DNA of 64,000 nt, taken from assembly GCF_000428065.1 (NCBI RefSeq), contig NZ_ATZF01000006.1:1-64000 (forward strand), in the 5' to 3' direction. This DNA is from Shimazuella kribbensis DSM 45090. Its GTDB lineage: Bacteria; Bacillota; Bacilli; Thermoactinomycetales; Thermoactinomycetaceae. A program made the position numbers and the translations under genes. Below the pieces are notes generated by a model. The model made no database searches. It saw only the letters and a program-made list of their open reading frames with translations, and was not told where the DNA came from. Below, one piece after another: positions 1 through 7,600 of this stretch (positions within the stretch are counted from its first letter, which is position 1; the number at the start of each line of letters is the position of its first letter).

Positions 1-226
1 AATGGTAGGCAGCCACTCTCACAAAGGAAACTGCCTAGACAATGCGTGCATTGAGTCTTTCTTCTCTCATTTGAAGACAGAAACGTTGTACTTTTCCCAG
101 TGTAAAACAGAACAGGAGCTTCTTCAAGCTGTCCAAGATTACATTGGCTTCTATAACCATGAACGTTTCCAGAAAAGATTAAACCAATGTTCTCCAGTAG
201 AGTACCGGAGAACATTGGTCGCTTAG
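1..226 (+). CDS. IS3-family transposase (OrfB), C-terminal part, cut by window edge
   Basis: This is the end of an rve/DDE integrase domain. The stretch GNCLDNACIESFF followed by HLKTE is typical of IS3/IS150 OrfB proteins, and the E of LKTE is the usual last catalytic residue of the DDE triad. The C-terminal YNHERFQKRL and SPVEYR motifs are also family hallmarks. The frame is open at the window edge, so the first two thirds of the protein lie outside. It would cut and join the ends of its own IS. Whether the element is intact cannot be judged here. Confidence 0.9.
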   Translation, partial: MVGSHSHKGNCLDNACIESFFSHLKTETLYFSQCKTEQELLQAVQDYIGFYNHERFQKRLNQCSPVEYRRTLVA

Positions 227-256
227 GCTTTTTTCTTACTGTCTACTTGGCAGGGG
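1..256 (+). mobile_element. Right end of an IS3-family insertion sequence
   Basis: The transposase stop at 224-226 is followed by a T-run and then tgtctacttggcagggg (about 241-257), which resembles the terminal inverted repeat of IS3 elements. The exact end cannot be fixed without the left end, which is outside the window. Confidence 0.55.
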
Positions 257-482
257 TAAGTTCAATCCCAAAATGGAATTGGTCTTTTTCAATTATATGA
301 TCTATTTCTAGGCACTCCGTAATTACCTCAATCCAATGATTAAAAATTGGACTGAAATCCTCAGAGAGATAAACCATTAATGTGCACTTATTTTCGCACT
401 TACCATGTTGCCCATAATGCCGGCAAAACCACTTGCGCAGGAGTAATGAGGACTTAAATTCCAAAGTTAAGGTGTATAACAA
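243..482 (-). CDS. Unrecognised small protein, probably truncated by the IS3 end
   Basis: A 79-codon frame begins with TTG at 482, with agagga eight bases upstream as a possible ribosome binding site. The sequence has protein-like composition with several Cys and His (FCRHYGQHGKCENKC) but matches no family I know. Its last codons are read from the inner part of the IS3 terminal repeat, so the native C-terminus was probably lost when the IS inserted. A chance frame remains possible. Confidence 0.35.
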   Translation of the reverse strand: MLYTLTLEFKSSLLLRKWFCRHYGQHGKCENKCTLMVYLSEDFSPIFNHWIEVITECLEIDHIIEKDQFHFGIELTPAK

Positions 483-529
483 GAAGTCTGTCCTCTGTTC
501 ACTTCCCTACTCCCTCTGTAGTTATCACA

Positions 530-673
530 ATGACGTTGTGCCCATCACCCCTCACGATCCACATACTCTACATTTCAATCATATGGTGCAGTAAAGTAAA
601 TGGAGAAACGATTCGTGAGTATATCAAAGGTCAACAAAGTGAATACGATACTATGTTTGATATCAAGGAGTAA
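530..673 (+). pseudogene. Possible C-terminal remnant of an IS200/IS605-type TnpA
   Basis: A 47-codon frame ends in GETIREYIKGQQSEYD, which resembles the tail of Y1 transposases (an ETI.kYI..Q helix). The catalytic HUH and Tyr parts are absent. The adjacent IS3 end fits a site that has taken repeated insertions. The similarity is short, so the call is weak. Confidence 0.3.
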
Positions 674-945
674 CTCACTTTAGCCTAATTATTTGATAAA
701 AAAAGAATCAACAACACCCTATCGATTGAAAAAGATATAAAATTTTTTAAAATTACAATTCAATTAGTTTAGTTTTCAATTTTGATCTTCGGCTTTTTTA
801 CCAATTATTAGTCCGAATATAAACTTGAAGATAATGGATTGTAAATGATTTGTTAATATTAATAATTTTTATATTGTTATTTTTATTAGGCGAAAGTATA
901 CTGTGGTCACGTAGTAGAATATTAGACCAAAAGGAGGATTTGACT

Positions 946-1365
946 ATGTTAGCTAGGTTACGCCCAAAGAAATCTCTTGCGTTTGTAGTTTTGTCACTTG
1001 TTGCCTTGGTCATTTCATTTTTACCTGCGAATCAAACGTATGCAGCGTATGAATATAAGCATACGAATTCCTATCATTATTGGGAAGATACGAGTGTGTT
1101 CAGGTATTATAGTGGTGGTTTGGGGATTAAGGTCTATTGTCAAAATACAAGCGGAGACACTCAAAAGATGACCGTATTTCGTAAAATTAATGGATCATGG
1201 AGTGCTCGTGCTACAGAAACGGTTTATTGCTATGAAGAATCCAAAAAATACAATTATTTTTATTATTCCGGTGCAGTATCTGGTTCCGAATATTATTTAC
1301 GATTTGAGAATTCTGGGTCTCCCATATCTAGTACCACACTAAATGTATATGTGAACCCAAGTTAA
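946..1365 (+). CDS. Small secreted protein, function unknown
   Basis: The start at 946 is fixed by aaggagg six bases upstream. The 139-residue product begins with a classical signal peptide: basic RPKK, a hydrophobic core at about residues 10-26, and a likely cut after TYA. The mature part of about 106 residues is rich in Tyr, Ser and Thr and contains two Cys, each in a VYC motif, that could form one disulfide. It looks like a small beta-rich extracellular protein. Another short secreted protein of similar length lies at 11021-11431 but shares no clear sequence with it. No family is recognised. Confidence 0.8.
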   Translation: MLARLRPKKSLAFVVLSLVALVISFLPANQTYAAYEYKHTNSYHYWEDTSVFRYYSGGLGIKVYCQNTSGDTQKMTVFRKINGSWSARATETVYCYEESKKYNYFYYSGAVSGSEYYLRFENSGSPISSTTLNVYVNPS

Positions 1366-1563
1366 TCCGAAGTGAACTCGATAAGAACTATCCCTTCATA
1401 TTTAGACAGATAATGTGTCATAGAGGGAACTCCCATGAGAAACATGGGGAAAACATTGTATAAGAGTTCCAAAGGAAACCATGGATTTGTATCTGAACGA
1501 ATATATGAGATACAAAGAAATTGGAAATCGACAGTTTTCTAGTAATAGACGAAATAGTATCAA

Positions 1564-1588
1564 GGCGCTCAGATGAGCGCCTTTTTTT
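1564..1588 (+). terminator. Rho-independent terminator
   Basis: A perfect stem ggcgctc / gagcgcc with a four-base loop is followed by seven T on the plus strand. It lies about 200 bases past the secreted-protein gene and is the only obvious terminator for it. Confidence 0.85.
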
Positions 1589-1727
1589 ACTCTAAAACCA
1601 CATATCGACCACCTGTGGCACTCAGTTCGACTTCTGTACTTAAAAATCTTCTCTCAAAATTCGACTTCTAAACCTAATACTTGAACGATTTTATAATCAT
1701 ACTTCTTACGTAGAATGAAGGAAAAAT

Positions 1728-1772
1728 TGTATTATTTTATGGCATTAACGATATATCACATAAAATAATACA
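1728..1772. repeat. AT-rich 14-bp inverted repeat
   Basis: The arms tgtattattttatg and cataaaataataca pair perfectly across a 17-base loop. There is no G+C-rich core, so this may be a relic IS end or a weak terminator; no function is assigned. Confidence 0.4.
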
Positions 1773-1854
1773 TCGTATCTTATCTGTCATACAAAAAACC
1801 TCCATTCCCTACAACGAGGAAAAATTAAGGTTTTATTTCGAAATCAAATTATAC

Positions 1855-2049
1855 TTATCTGTTTCCCGCTTCTCTATCTTGAAGCAACGGAAATAAGAAA
1901 AACATAATCATCGTTAATAAGATATTAAATCCTATCGTAAAGTTAAATGCAGTGATAACAGACTCGTTTTCGAAACCAAGAAAAATAATTCCCGCTATCA
2001 CGCCACCAAGTGCATAAGCAGTTGTAGAACAGCACATTGTATTAGCCAA
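1855..2049 (-). pseudogene. C-terminal fragment of an MFS permease
   Basis: About 60 residues carry two hydrophobic segments. The opening stretch TTAYALGGVIAGIIFLG resembles transmembrane helix 11 of a major facilitator and the next, NFTIGFNILLTMIMFFLF, helix 12. They end in a short charged tail. The first ten helices are absent and there is no start signal, so this is a deletion remnant. Confidence 0.5.
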
Positions 2050-2181
2050 ATACGTAACATTCGGTTATCCAAACGAGAAATGCAAAACCATTATTTTTCC
2101 ACGATTATTTTAACTACCTATCCAACCAATCTGTGACAAATTGTCTCTAATCATGTTTTTATGCCTATAAAACGACACTTG

Positions 2182-2202
2182 AGAGCGGCCAATGGTCGCT
2201 CT
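2182..2202 (+). terminator. Hairpin, near-copy of the one after the VOC gene
   Basis: The stem agagcggcc / ggtcgctct has one mismatch and a three-base loop, followed by a T-rich run. A close relative lies at 3282-3312, so the VOC gene sits between two similar hairpins. Confidence 0.6.
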
Positions 2203-2326
2203 TTGATTTTTCCCCATATACAGGAATGGCTAATTCAATGTACGTTTAGCTTTGATAGTATCCGAAGTTTACTTATTGGCTATTATTTATTTATATCTGT
2301 ATATTTTCATTTTCACCAAATATACG

Positions 2327-2356
2327 TTCGACTCACTTTCTGTTATTTGCTATAAT
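2327..2356 (+). promoter_or_regulatory. Sigma-A-type promoter of the VOC gene
   Basis: TTCGAC (2327-2332) and a consensus TATAAT (2351-2356) are separated by 18 bases. The implied transcription start near 2363 lies downstream of the ATG at 2357 and so supports the ATG at 2381. Confidence 0.7.
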
Positions 2357-2380
2357 ATGGAAAAAGAAAGAGGCGAAAGC

Positions 2381-3265
2381 ATGCAAAAAATCATTCCACA
2401 TTTATGGTACGACACAGACGCGAAAGAAGCTGCTGAATTTTATGTATCCGCTTTTGGAGATAACTCCAAGATCACCAACATCACTACCTTGCATAATACC
2501 CCATCAGGTGATACAGATATTGTCTCCTTTGCACTTGCTGGGCAAGATTTTATGGCGATTAATGCAGGACCTTATTTTACGTTTAACCCTTCTGTATCTT
2601 TCATGGTTCATTGCAGAACTACAGAGGAAGTTGATTCGTTGTGGGATCGATTGTTTGAAAACGGTGCAGCTCTAATGCCATTAGGCTCCTATCCATTTAG
2701 TGATCGATATGGATGGTTACAAGACAAATACGGACTTTCGTGGCAAATCATGCTTATCGACCAAGAGATAACACAAAAAATTACCCCATCTCTTTTATTT
2801 ACTGGTGATATTTGTGGGAAAGCGGAAGAAGCTATTAACTTTTATGTCTCTGTATTTAATCAAGCCAGTTTTGATGCGAAGGCACGTTACGAAAAAGGAG
2901 AAGAACCTGATGCAGAAGGAACTCTAAAATTTGCTGCGTTTACACTGGAAGGTAAAAAATTTTCGGCAATGGACAGCGCTCATGCACATGGATTTTCGTT
3001 TAACGAGGCAATCTCTTTTCTCGTTAATTGTGATAATCAAGAGGAGATCGACTATTATTGGGAAAAACTCTCTGCAGTACCAGAAGCCGAACAATGTGGC
3101 TGGGTTAAAGATCCATATGGATTCTCATGGCAAGTTTCTCCCAAAAAAATGGACGAACTAATGCAGACGAATGATCAAGAAAAACTCGCTCGCCTCACGA
3201 AAGCTTTTTTGAAAATGAAAAAGTTTGATATAGAGGAGTTAGAAAGAGCCTACAACGGAAAGTAA
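2381..3265 (+). CDS. Two-domain VOC / PhnB-like protein
   Basis: The 294-residue protein has two tandem domains of the VOC (glyoxalase/bleomycin-resistance) superfamily, PhnB or 3-demethylubiquinone-methyltransferase-like branch, at about residues 1-130 and 135-275. Each ends in the signature [14 protein letters not shown] and [23 protein letters not shown] opens the first domain and [18 protein letters not shown] the second. Members bind metals or small molecules, but the substrate here is unknown. The start at 2381 follows agagg and is consistent with the promoter. It is monocistronic, with its own terminator. Confidence 0.85.
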   Translation: MQKIIPHLWYDTDAKEAAEFYVSAFGDNSKITNITTLHNTPSGDTDIVSFALAGQDFMAINAGPYFTFNPSVSFMVHCRTTEEVDSLWDRLFENGAALMPLGSYPFSDRYGWLQDKYGLSWQIMLIDQEITQKITPSLLFTGDICGKAEEAINFYVSVFNQASFDAKARYEKGEEPDAEGTLKFAAFTLEGKKFSAMDSAHAHGFSFNEAISFLVNCDNQEEIDYYWEKLSAVPEAEQCGWVKDPYGFSWQVSPKKMDELMQTNDQEKLARLTKAFLKMKKFDIEELERAYNGK

Positions 3266-3281
3266 ATATAAGTATGACAGG

Positions 3282-3312
3282 AAAGAGCGGCCAGTGGTCC
3301 CTCTTTTTTTTA
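3282..3312 (+). terminator. Terminator of the VOC gene
   Basis: An imperfect stem aaagagcggcc / ggtccctcttt with a three-base loop runs directly into T8, 17 bases after the stop codon. Confidence 0.8.
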
Positions 3313-3474
3313 TTTCTGCTATCAATCATGTAATCCGCATTCATAGGCCCATAAATAAGCAAGGATAAAAAAATCCCGATCAGCAATTACAGATCTGGAA
3401 AGAGGGTTTTATTATGGTATTTGTAATATCACGAGTGAAGGGACAACCTTTACTTTTTGTACACAAAATAGGTT

Positions 3475-3503
3475 GACCGTCTAAATCAAATGATCAGACG
3501 GTC
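3475..3503 (-). terminator. Hairpin downstream of the 39-codon frame
   Basis: A perfect stem gaccgtct / agacggtc closes a 13-base loop. It lies 36 bases beyond the stop of the small minus-strand frame. There is no T-run, as with the other G+C-rich units in this window. Confidence 0.5.
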
Positions 3504-3538
3504 ATGGTGCCTCCAAAGGAGACATGCAAGGATCTCGA

Positions 3539-3658
3539 TCAGTGACTCTCGCCACGAATCACACTGACCACCACAGCAGCTACAAATGCCGCAATGAACG
3601 CAGTCATACCAGCCAGCCTCTCAGAAAATCGACCTGCAATGTAAATCCATGATAACAT
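3539..3658 (-). CDS. Possible 39-residue single-pass membrane peptide
   Basis: The frame starts ATG at 3658 and encodes an amphipathic N-terminus followed by one hydrophobic helix (AFIAAFVAAVVVSVIRG) and a short polar tail. It is visibly richer in G+C than its surroundings and is followed by a hairpin, like the other orphan units. No good ribosome binding site precedes it. It could be a holin-like or toxin-like peptide, or a relic of a longer protein. Confidence 0.35.
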   Translation of the reverse strand: MLSWIYIAGRFSERLAGMTAFIAAFVAAVVVSVIRGESH

Positions 3659-3775
3659 TATTTTTTATTTGAATACATCTCTCATTTAAATCCTTTTGCA
3701 ATATCCTATGAACAGACCGACTATTCTCTTTTATTTCTATCCATGCATATACTTGTTTGAGTATTTGTATAAATT

Positions 3776-4087
3776 CTAAGTAGTAGTACTTTTTGGAATA
3801 GCAAATATGTCATAGCTTGACCCTGCTATTTGTCGTGTATGCTCACCAATCCTTGTTTCCACTGGATGAAGCAATTCAATCTGGATAACTTGCTCATCCA
3901 AAGTTACCAGCTCTACTTGTGCTATCTGCAATTGTGTTGGTTTTAATAGATTTGTGGTAAATTGCAGTTTTCTTTTTCCTGTCTCTATCTCCACTTCCGA
4001 AATCTTCGTAAAATAAGGTTGTGTTTTTAAATGAGTGACAAATGCTTCTACCTGATGGAGTTCACCGCTTAGTATCATCGTTAACAA
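3776..4087 (-). CDS. Small protein of unknown function
   Basis: The frame has gggagg nine bases before a TTG at 4087, which decides the start and gives 103 residues. The N-terminal part (MILSGELHQVEAFVTHLK) suggests a beta-alpha unit in which a short strand precedes a helix. The rest is mostly beta-prone and soluble. The broken frame upstream (4154-4378) opens in a similar way, so the two may be tandem paralogues transcribed away from the XRE-TPR regulator at 4547. No function can be assigned. Confidence 0.55.
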   Translation of the reverse strand: MLTMILSGELHQVEAFVTHLKTQPYFTKISEVEIETGKRKLQFTTNLLKPTQLQIAQVELVTLDEQVIQIELLHPVETRIGEHTRQIAGSSYDIFAIPKSTTT

Positions 4088-4153
4088 AATCAAATTCCTC
4101 CCGGATTCCTTTCCGTTTCAATCAATCCTAAATTTGTTACTTATTTTTTCATT

Positions 4154-4378
4154 TTACGGTTTTTCTCCATGTCTCTTCCGATCTGCATGATCTGTACTTC
4201 CTTCGCTTCCCCCACTTCCAGCTTGATTCTCATCAAATACAAACTCTACGATATCTTTGTTTGGTGAGAGTTAATATCTTGCGCTCGCATAGGTAGCATA
4301 GCGTTCATTGGTTTTCATAAAGGTAATAGAGTTCCGTACTGCCTCCTCTTGTCCTTCGATTTTGAGCAATAAATCCAT
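4154..4378 (-). pseudogene. Small gene interrupted by an in-frame stop
   Basis: A strong aaggaga precedes ATG at 4378 by about eight bases. The frame reads MDLLLKIEGQEEAVRNSI... for 35 codons, meets TAA at 4271-4273, and then continues open in the same frame for 38 codons to a second TAA at 4154. Both halves look coding, so this is most simply one 74-codon gene with a nonsense change, or a 35-residue peptide. It is divergent from the regulator at 4547. Confidence 0.5.
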
Positions 4379-4546
4379 CAAGTCTCTCTCCTTTCTCGCA
4401 AAATCCTTTCTTTGCCAAGCATAAAATAGTACAATGATTTTTACCAATATTGGAATTAATTTTATATTTTTCTAATTTTCTTTTGTTTGGAAAGAAACTT
4501 GATTACGATTTTTCAATTGGTGACAAAAGGAGGATTTGCATATCGG

Positions 4547-5935
4547 ATGAAAGCATCTGTATTTGTTTCGTATGAACTGGGCGAAAAGATCCGCAAAACG
4601 AGGAAACAACGAAGGATCACACAAGAAGATTTGGCTTTATCCCTTGATCTGTCTCCCTCATTAATCAGCAAAATCGAACGTGGCGCCTATCAAGTAGCTA
4701 GGGATAATTTTGAGGTGGTCTGTGAGTTTTTGGGGTTGGATGTGGAAGTGTTGTTAGAAAACAATCAAGTAGAAATGGATAATCAGGTGGATATTCGATT
4801 GCTTTTAAAAACGATTGAGCATGATATTCATTTAGTTGGAACAACAGAAGTATGGGCAGAATTGAATACAATTAATTTAGATAAAAATAATCATCTATTG
4901 GGAGAATATTATTATTTGCAAGGTTTAATTTATGAGGCAAAACAGAGTTGGGGGAAAGCACAAGAATTTTATGAGAAAGCAATTCGCTTTGCTGATCAAT
5001 TCCAAACATCAAATGATACTAATATTAAATCTATTAGTTATTATGTTTTAGGTCGTTTGTTCGGAAAACAAGGTAAGTTAAAACAAGCACTAACTTTTAT
5101 TAAATTAGGAGAGGAGAGCTTTATAGAAGGCGTTGAGCGCAGTTATCTAAAGTATAGCTTGCTTTTGAGTAAAGCTATATACCTAGAAAAACTAAATCAA
5201 AATGAGGAAGCATTTCGAATTACAGAGGAACTAAAAAACAAACCTTTTATTACTGCCAGTACTGAAGCAAAAACTAATCTTGTTCAGTTACATGCAACTC
5301 TGCTAAATAAATTTGGACTCTATGATCAATCTATTCAAATTGCAGAAGAAGGAGTAATCCTCGCTCGTCTGGACAAGCTCTATGATCGAACATTTGAATT
5401 ATGGACAACTAAGGGTGAGAGTTACCGAAAAAAAAGATCTTTTGCTAATGCCAAACATTGTCTCAAAACTGCTTTAAAACTTAAAGAGAAAATACAATAC
5501 CTTCCCCTTGCTGTCTCTACCTACACCCAATTGGGTTTGTTATACTTAGAATTAACAGATATTCAGAAATCACAGAAATCGTTAGTGCAAGCTGTCGAAC
5601 TAGGAAAAGAAACAAAAGATAACCTTCGCCTGATGAGTGCTTTAATCGCTTTAGGAAATTGTTACCTTCAACAACAAAAGTTAACCAAAGCACAATGTCA
5701 ATATGAAATGGCACTGTCCATTGCACAAACACATTCTTATACCCAACATGAATGGGATATTTTGATGAAACTAGCAGTAACATGTAAGCAGGATAATCCA
5801 GATCTTTATGGAAAATATGTAGAACAATTCCATCAATTATCATTAAAACTATGGATAGGTGGTGAGAAAAGTATGACTTTCCATCAGAATTACAGAATTC
5901 CAATACATTTAGAAGCAGAGCCACCTGATGTTTAA
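4547..5935 (+). CDS. XRE-family regulator with TPR domain (RRNPP-like)
   Basis: The 462-residue protein has an N-terminal helix-turn-helix at about residues 8-65 (ITQEDLALSLDLSPSLISKIERG) followed by roughly 380 residues of helical repeats with TPR spacing. This layout is that of NprR, PlcR and Rgg-type peptide-sensing regulators. It probably binds DNA and is tuned by a ligand in the TPR groove. The ATG at 4547 is chosen because aggagg lies 13 bases upstream; an upstream TTG at 4487 is also in frame. A short frame follows directly and may encode a cognate peptide. The target genes are unknown; the divergent small genes are the nearest candidates. Confidence 0.8.
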   Translation: MKASVFVSYELGEKIRKTRKQRRITQEDLALSLDLSPSLISKIERGAYQVARDNFEVVCEFLGLDVEVLLENNQVEMDNQVDIRLLLKTIEHDIHLVGTTEVWAELNTINLDKNNHLLGEYYYLQGLIYEAKQSWGKAQEFYEKAIRFADQFQTSNDTNIKSISYYVLGRLFGKQGKLKQALTFIKLGEESFIEGVERSYLKYSLLLSKAIYLEKLNQNEEAFRITEELKNKPFITASTEAKTNLVQLHATLLNKFGLYDQSIQIAEEGVILARLDKLYDRTFELWTTKGESYRKKRSFANAKHCLKTALKLKEKIQYLPLAVSTYTQLGLLYLELTDIQKSQKSLVQAVELGKETKDNLRLMSALIALGNCYLQQQKLTKAQCQYEMALSIAQTHSYTQHEWDILMKLAVTCKQDNPDLYGKYVEQFHQLSLKLWIGGEKSMTFHQNYRIPIHLEAEPPDV

Positions 5936-5946
5936 ACGATGAAACA

Positions 5947-6042
5947 ATGAAAAATATTATTACTCTAAAATATTTCCCTAGATCATATATAATACTTAAA
6001 ACCAAAAATCAAAACAAAACCCAGTCAGGATCAATAGCCTAG
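5947..6042 (+). CDS. Possible 31-residue peptide gene after the TPR regulator
   Basis: It starts 11 bases after the regulator stop and encodes a basic, moderately hydrophobic peptide (MKNIITLKYFPRSY...). In RRNPP systems a pro-peptide gene often sits in exactly this place. Against it, there is no clear ribosome binding site or signal peptide, and the last codons lie inside the terminator stem. Confidence 0.25.
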   Translation: MKNIITLKYFPRSYIILKTKNQNKTQSGSIA

Positions 6043-6060
6043 ACTGGATTTTGTTTTGAT
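6008..6060 (+). terminator. Terminator of the XRE-TPR gene
   Basis: Nineteen-base arms (6008-6026 and 6042-6060) pair with one mismatch around a 15-base loop. A-rich and T-rich ends make it effective on either strand. Confidence 0.8.
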
Positions 6061-6107
6061 TCAAGAATCCGTTCGCGCCCGGAAATTATGAACATAGTTA
6101 TGCAAAC

Positions 6108-6542
6108 CTACACCACCATATCCCGCATATCAACCTCATATATATCATCTTTACAAACCAGCAAAAACTTGTGTGCTCGTCCAATCGCATAATCATATGG
6201 TATAACTCTATTCTCTTCATTCACTGGAATATAGGTTTGAACCTTCCTATCTTTCTTTGAATAAAGATGCAGTTTTCCTCTGTCTCTATAGCCATGTCCA
6301 AATAAAATATGATCTTTCCAAATAGCAAAGGCATGACTTCCTCTGATAGGGGATGTATGGAAAGCTTTATCTTGAAATACTTCAAAATCAGTTTTGTTAT
6401 GAAGAGCTACTACTGGAAAATCATAATAGTAATAGGCATATACAGTTTTAGCAGAACAAACGTTCAAAGCATAACAATCATCGATAAAAGGAATTTCCTT
6501 ATTACTTGAAGACTCGATAAGTTTTATAAAATCAAAGGTGCG
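6108..6542 (-). pseudogene. C-terminal part of an unknown protein, 5' end lost
   Basis: About 140 codons of coherent AT-rich frame end at 6108 (for example SHAFAIWKDHILFGHGYRDR, then DYAIGRAHKFLLVCKDDIYE). The repeated short strands suggest a beta-propeller-like or similar beta protein, but I recognise no family. The frame loses native character at about 6540, exactly where the G+C-rich plus-strand unit (6543-6738) begins, so that insertion appears to have removed the start. Confidence 0.6.
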
Positions 6543-6689
6543 ATGTGTGGATGTGCAGTCTCGGTACTCGCGAAGAACTGGAAGCACGGCAAGTACTTCC
6601 AGAAGCGGTACAACGGCAAGTACGGCTGGTTCCGGGCCTGGATCTTCAACCTGAAGAGGGGAAGGATCGTGAGCAACTTCACGCTGTAG
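6543..6689 (+). CDS. G+C-rich orphan, 48 residues, basic and aromatic
   Basis: The frame MCGCAVSVLAKNWKHG... uses almost only C or G in third positions (aag, tac, ttc, ggc, cgg), unlike every neighbouring gene. The product is strongly basic with many Lys, Arg, Tyr and Trp (GKYFQKRYNGKYGWFRAWIF) and has an N-terminal CGC. An aaaggtg lies close upstream. A 15-bp hairpin follows. It may be a small antimicrobial-like or nucleic-acid-binding peptide, or a fragment of a larger protein from a high-G+C donor. No homologue is recognised. Confidence 0.5.
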   Translation: MCGCAVSVLAKNWKHGKYFQKRYNGKYGWFRAWIFNLKRGRIVSNFTL

Positions 6690-6701
6690 GGGTTGTTCCA
6701 T

Positions 6702-6738
6702 CGGTCGCCTGTGTCTAGCATGTAGACACAGGCGACCG
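6702..6738 (+). terminator. Perfect 15-bp hairpin after the 48-residue orphan
   Basis: cggtcgcctgtgtct pairs perfectly with agacacaggcgaccg across a seven-base loop. There is no T-run, which is unlike native terminators here and more like those of high-G+C Gram-positives. Confidence 0.7.
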
Positions 6739-6817
6739 CAGTCGTTTAGTCAAAGAATATTTTAGCTTTTCATCTTTTCATTAAATCAGATATTAATCCA
6801 TCTCGATTATTTAAATG

Positions 6818-6846
6818 CATAACAAGAGAACTGTGCCCTGTGTCAC
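6818..6846 (+). repeat. Degenerate copy of the gcgacaa palindromic repeat
   Basis: The core aacaagagaactgtgccctg resembles the better copies at 7003 and 8844 with several changes. It is probably a decayed member of the same repeat family. Confidence 0.4.
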
Positions 6847-6855
6847 TAAGCTATC

Positions 6856-6894
6856 ATTACTACTGTTATGCTTTTTATTCTTTTTGCAATCATC
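6856..6894 (+). repeat. Copy 1 of a 39-bp direct repeat flanking the 124-residue orphan
   Basis: It matches 7616-7654 at 34 of 39 positions. Both copies read as the hydrophobic start of a membrane-anchored protein, so this one is a fragment of the gene that is also broken at 7601-8001. Confidence 0.55.
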
Positions 6895-7002
6895 ATTTTT
6901 CGTTAGCATAAATCTTGGTTGAAGATATCTATTTCTCCTGTTTATACATACAGTGAAGAAAAACCGCTCTTTATCTATCCAATAAATGTAACTTCTGTTC
7001 AT

Positions 7003-7028
7003 GCGACAAGAGAACCGTCCCCTTGTCT
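7003..7028 (+). repeat. Short palindromic repeat (REP-like), copy B
   Basis: gcgacaag and cttgtc bracket the core agaaccgtcc. Near-identical units occur at 8844 and, inverted, at 34166. Confidence 0.75.
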
Positions 7029-7060
7029 CTCGCTTATATTTCATAACCCGAAACGCAGGC

Positions 7061-7094
7061 GACCGCTGGATTATGCGAGAATAATCCAGCGGTC
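7061..7094 (-). terminator. Perfect 14-bp hairpin after the 124-residue orphan
   Basis: gaccgctggattat pairs with ataatccagcggtc across a six-base loop, about 57 bases beyond the stop of the minus-strand gene. No T-run follows. Confidence 0.7.
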
Positions 7095-7150
7095 GTGGTA
7101 CACCCTCAGGTGCTAGAGCAAGGTTCCGCCGTCAGGTGTCAAGCTCTCTG

Positions 7151-7525
7151 TCACTTGGCGTTGGGGGCGTTGGGGGCATTGGGACCACTGGTAGCGGGTA
7201 CGCCATCCGGTCCAGGGCCGACATAGCTCTCGTCAGGCCAGGCCCAACCATTGTGGTATCGCTTCCCGTTGATGGTGTGATAGCAGTGAACGTCAGCGTA
7301 CAGGCCATTGCCGTATTCGATCTCACAGTTCGGCTCCGACTTTCCATCCAAGTCTACACCTCTGATATAGCCATTGGTGTGACCCTCGACGTAACCGAAG
7401 GTATAGCCCTCTCGGTAACTTTCCTTTTCAGTGAGATGCTCAGCGATCTTGTATGTACCGACCAGAAGGGCCAGTACAGACAGGAACAGAGCGATGGCCT
7501 TCAGGTGCTTGCGACGCTTTCCCAT
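7151..7525 (-). CDS. G+C-rich orphan membrane-anchored protein
   Basis: The 124-residue protein starts at ATG 7525 after gaggag. It has a basic N-terminus, one transmembrane helix (about residues 10-26), a Gly-rich repeat (GYTFGYVEGHTNGYIRG, Gly every four residues), a central part with two Cys, and a tail of repeated PNA units. It looks like a type II anchored extracellular protein. Codon use is G+C-rich and unlike the AT-rich genes on both sides. It has its own extended -10 promoter and its own hairpin. No family is recognised. Confidence 0.75.
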   Translation of the reverse strand: MGKRRKHLKAIALFLSVLALLVGTYKIAEHLTEKESYREGYTFGYVEGHTNGYIRGVDLDGKSEPNCEIEYGNGLYADVHCYHTINGKRYHNGWAWPDESYVGPGPDGVPATSGPNAPNAPNAK

Positions 7526-7560
7526 TTTGACTCCTCGGGGATCAACTTGCTGTTACACTC

Positions 7561-7569
7561 ATCATAACA
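7561..7569 (-). promoter_or_regulatory. Extended -10 promoter of the 124-residue orphan
   Basis: The minus strand reads TGTTATGAT, a TGn extension plus a near-consensus -10, about 36 bases before the start codon. Confidence 0.5.
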
Positions 7570-7600
7570 TTTTCTTCTCCTTTCAATATATTCAATATGA

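Larger units (their letters stand above)
1366..1854. other. Non-coding stretch
   Basis: I see no credible gene here. It holds the terminator at 1564-1588 and the AT-rich inverted repeat at 1728-1772; the rest is featureless AT-rich sequence. Confidence 0.6.

Noticed and set aside
5517-6005. 162-codon minus-strand frame
   Set aside because: It is antisense to the TPR part of the regulator and has no supported start.
7136-7567. 143-codon plus-strand frame
   Set aside because: It is the mirror of the well-supported minus-strand orphan at 7151-7525, which has the ribosome binding site, signal-anchor and hairpin.
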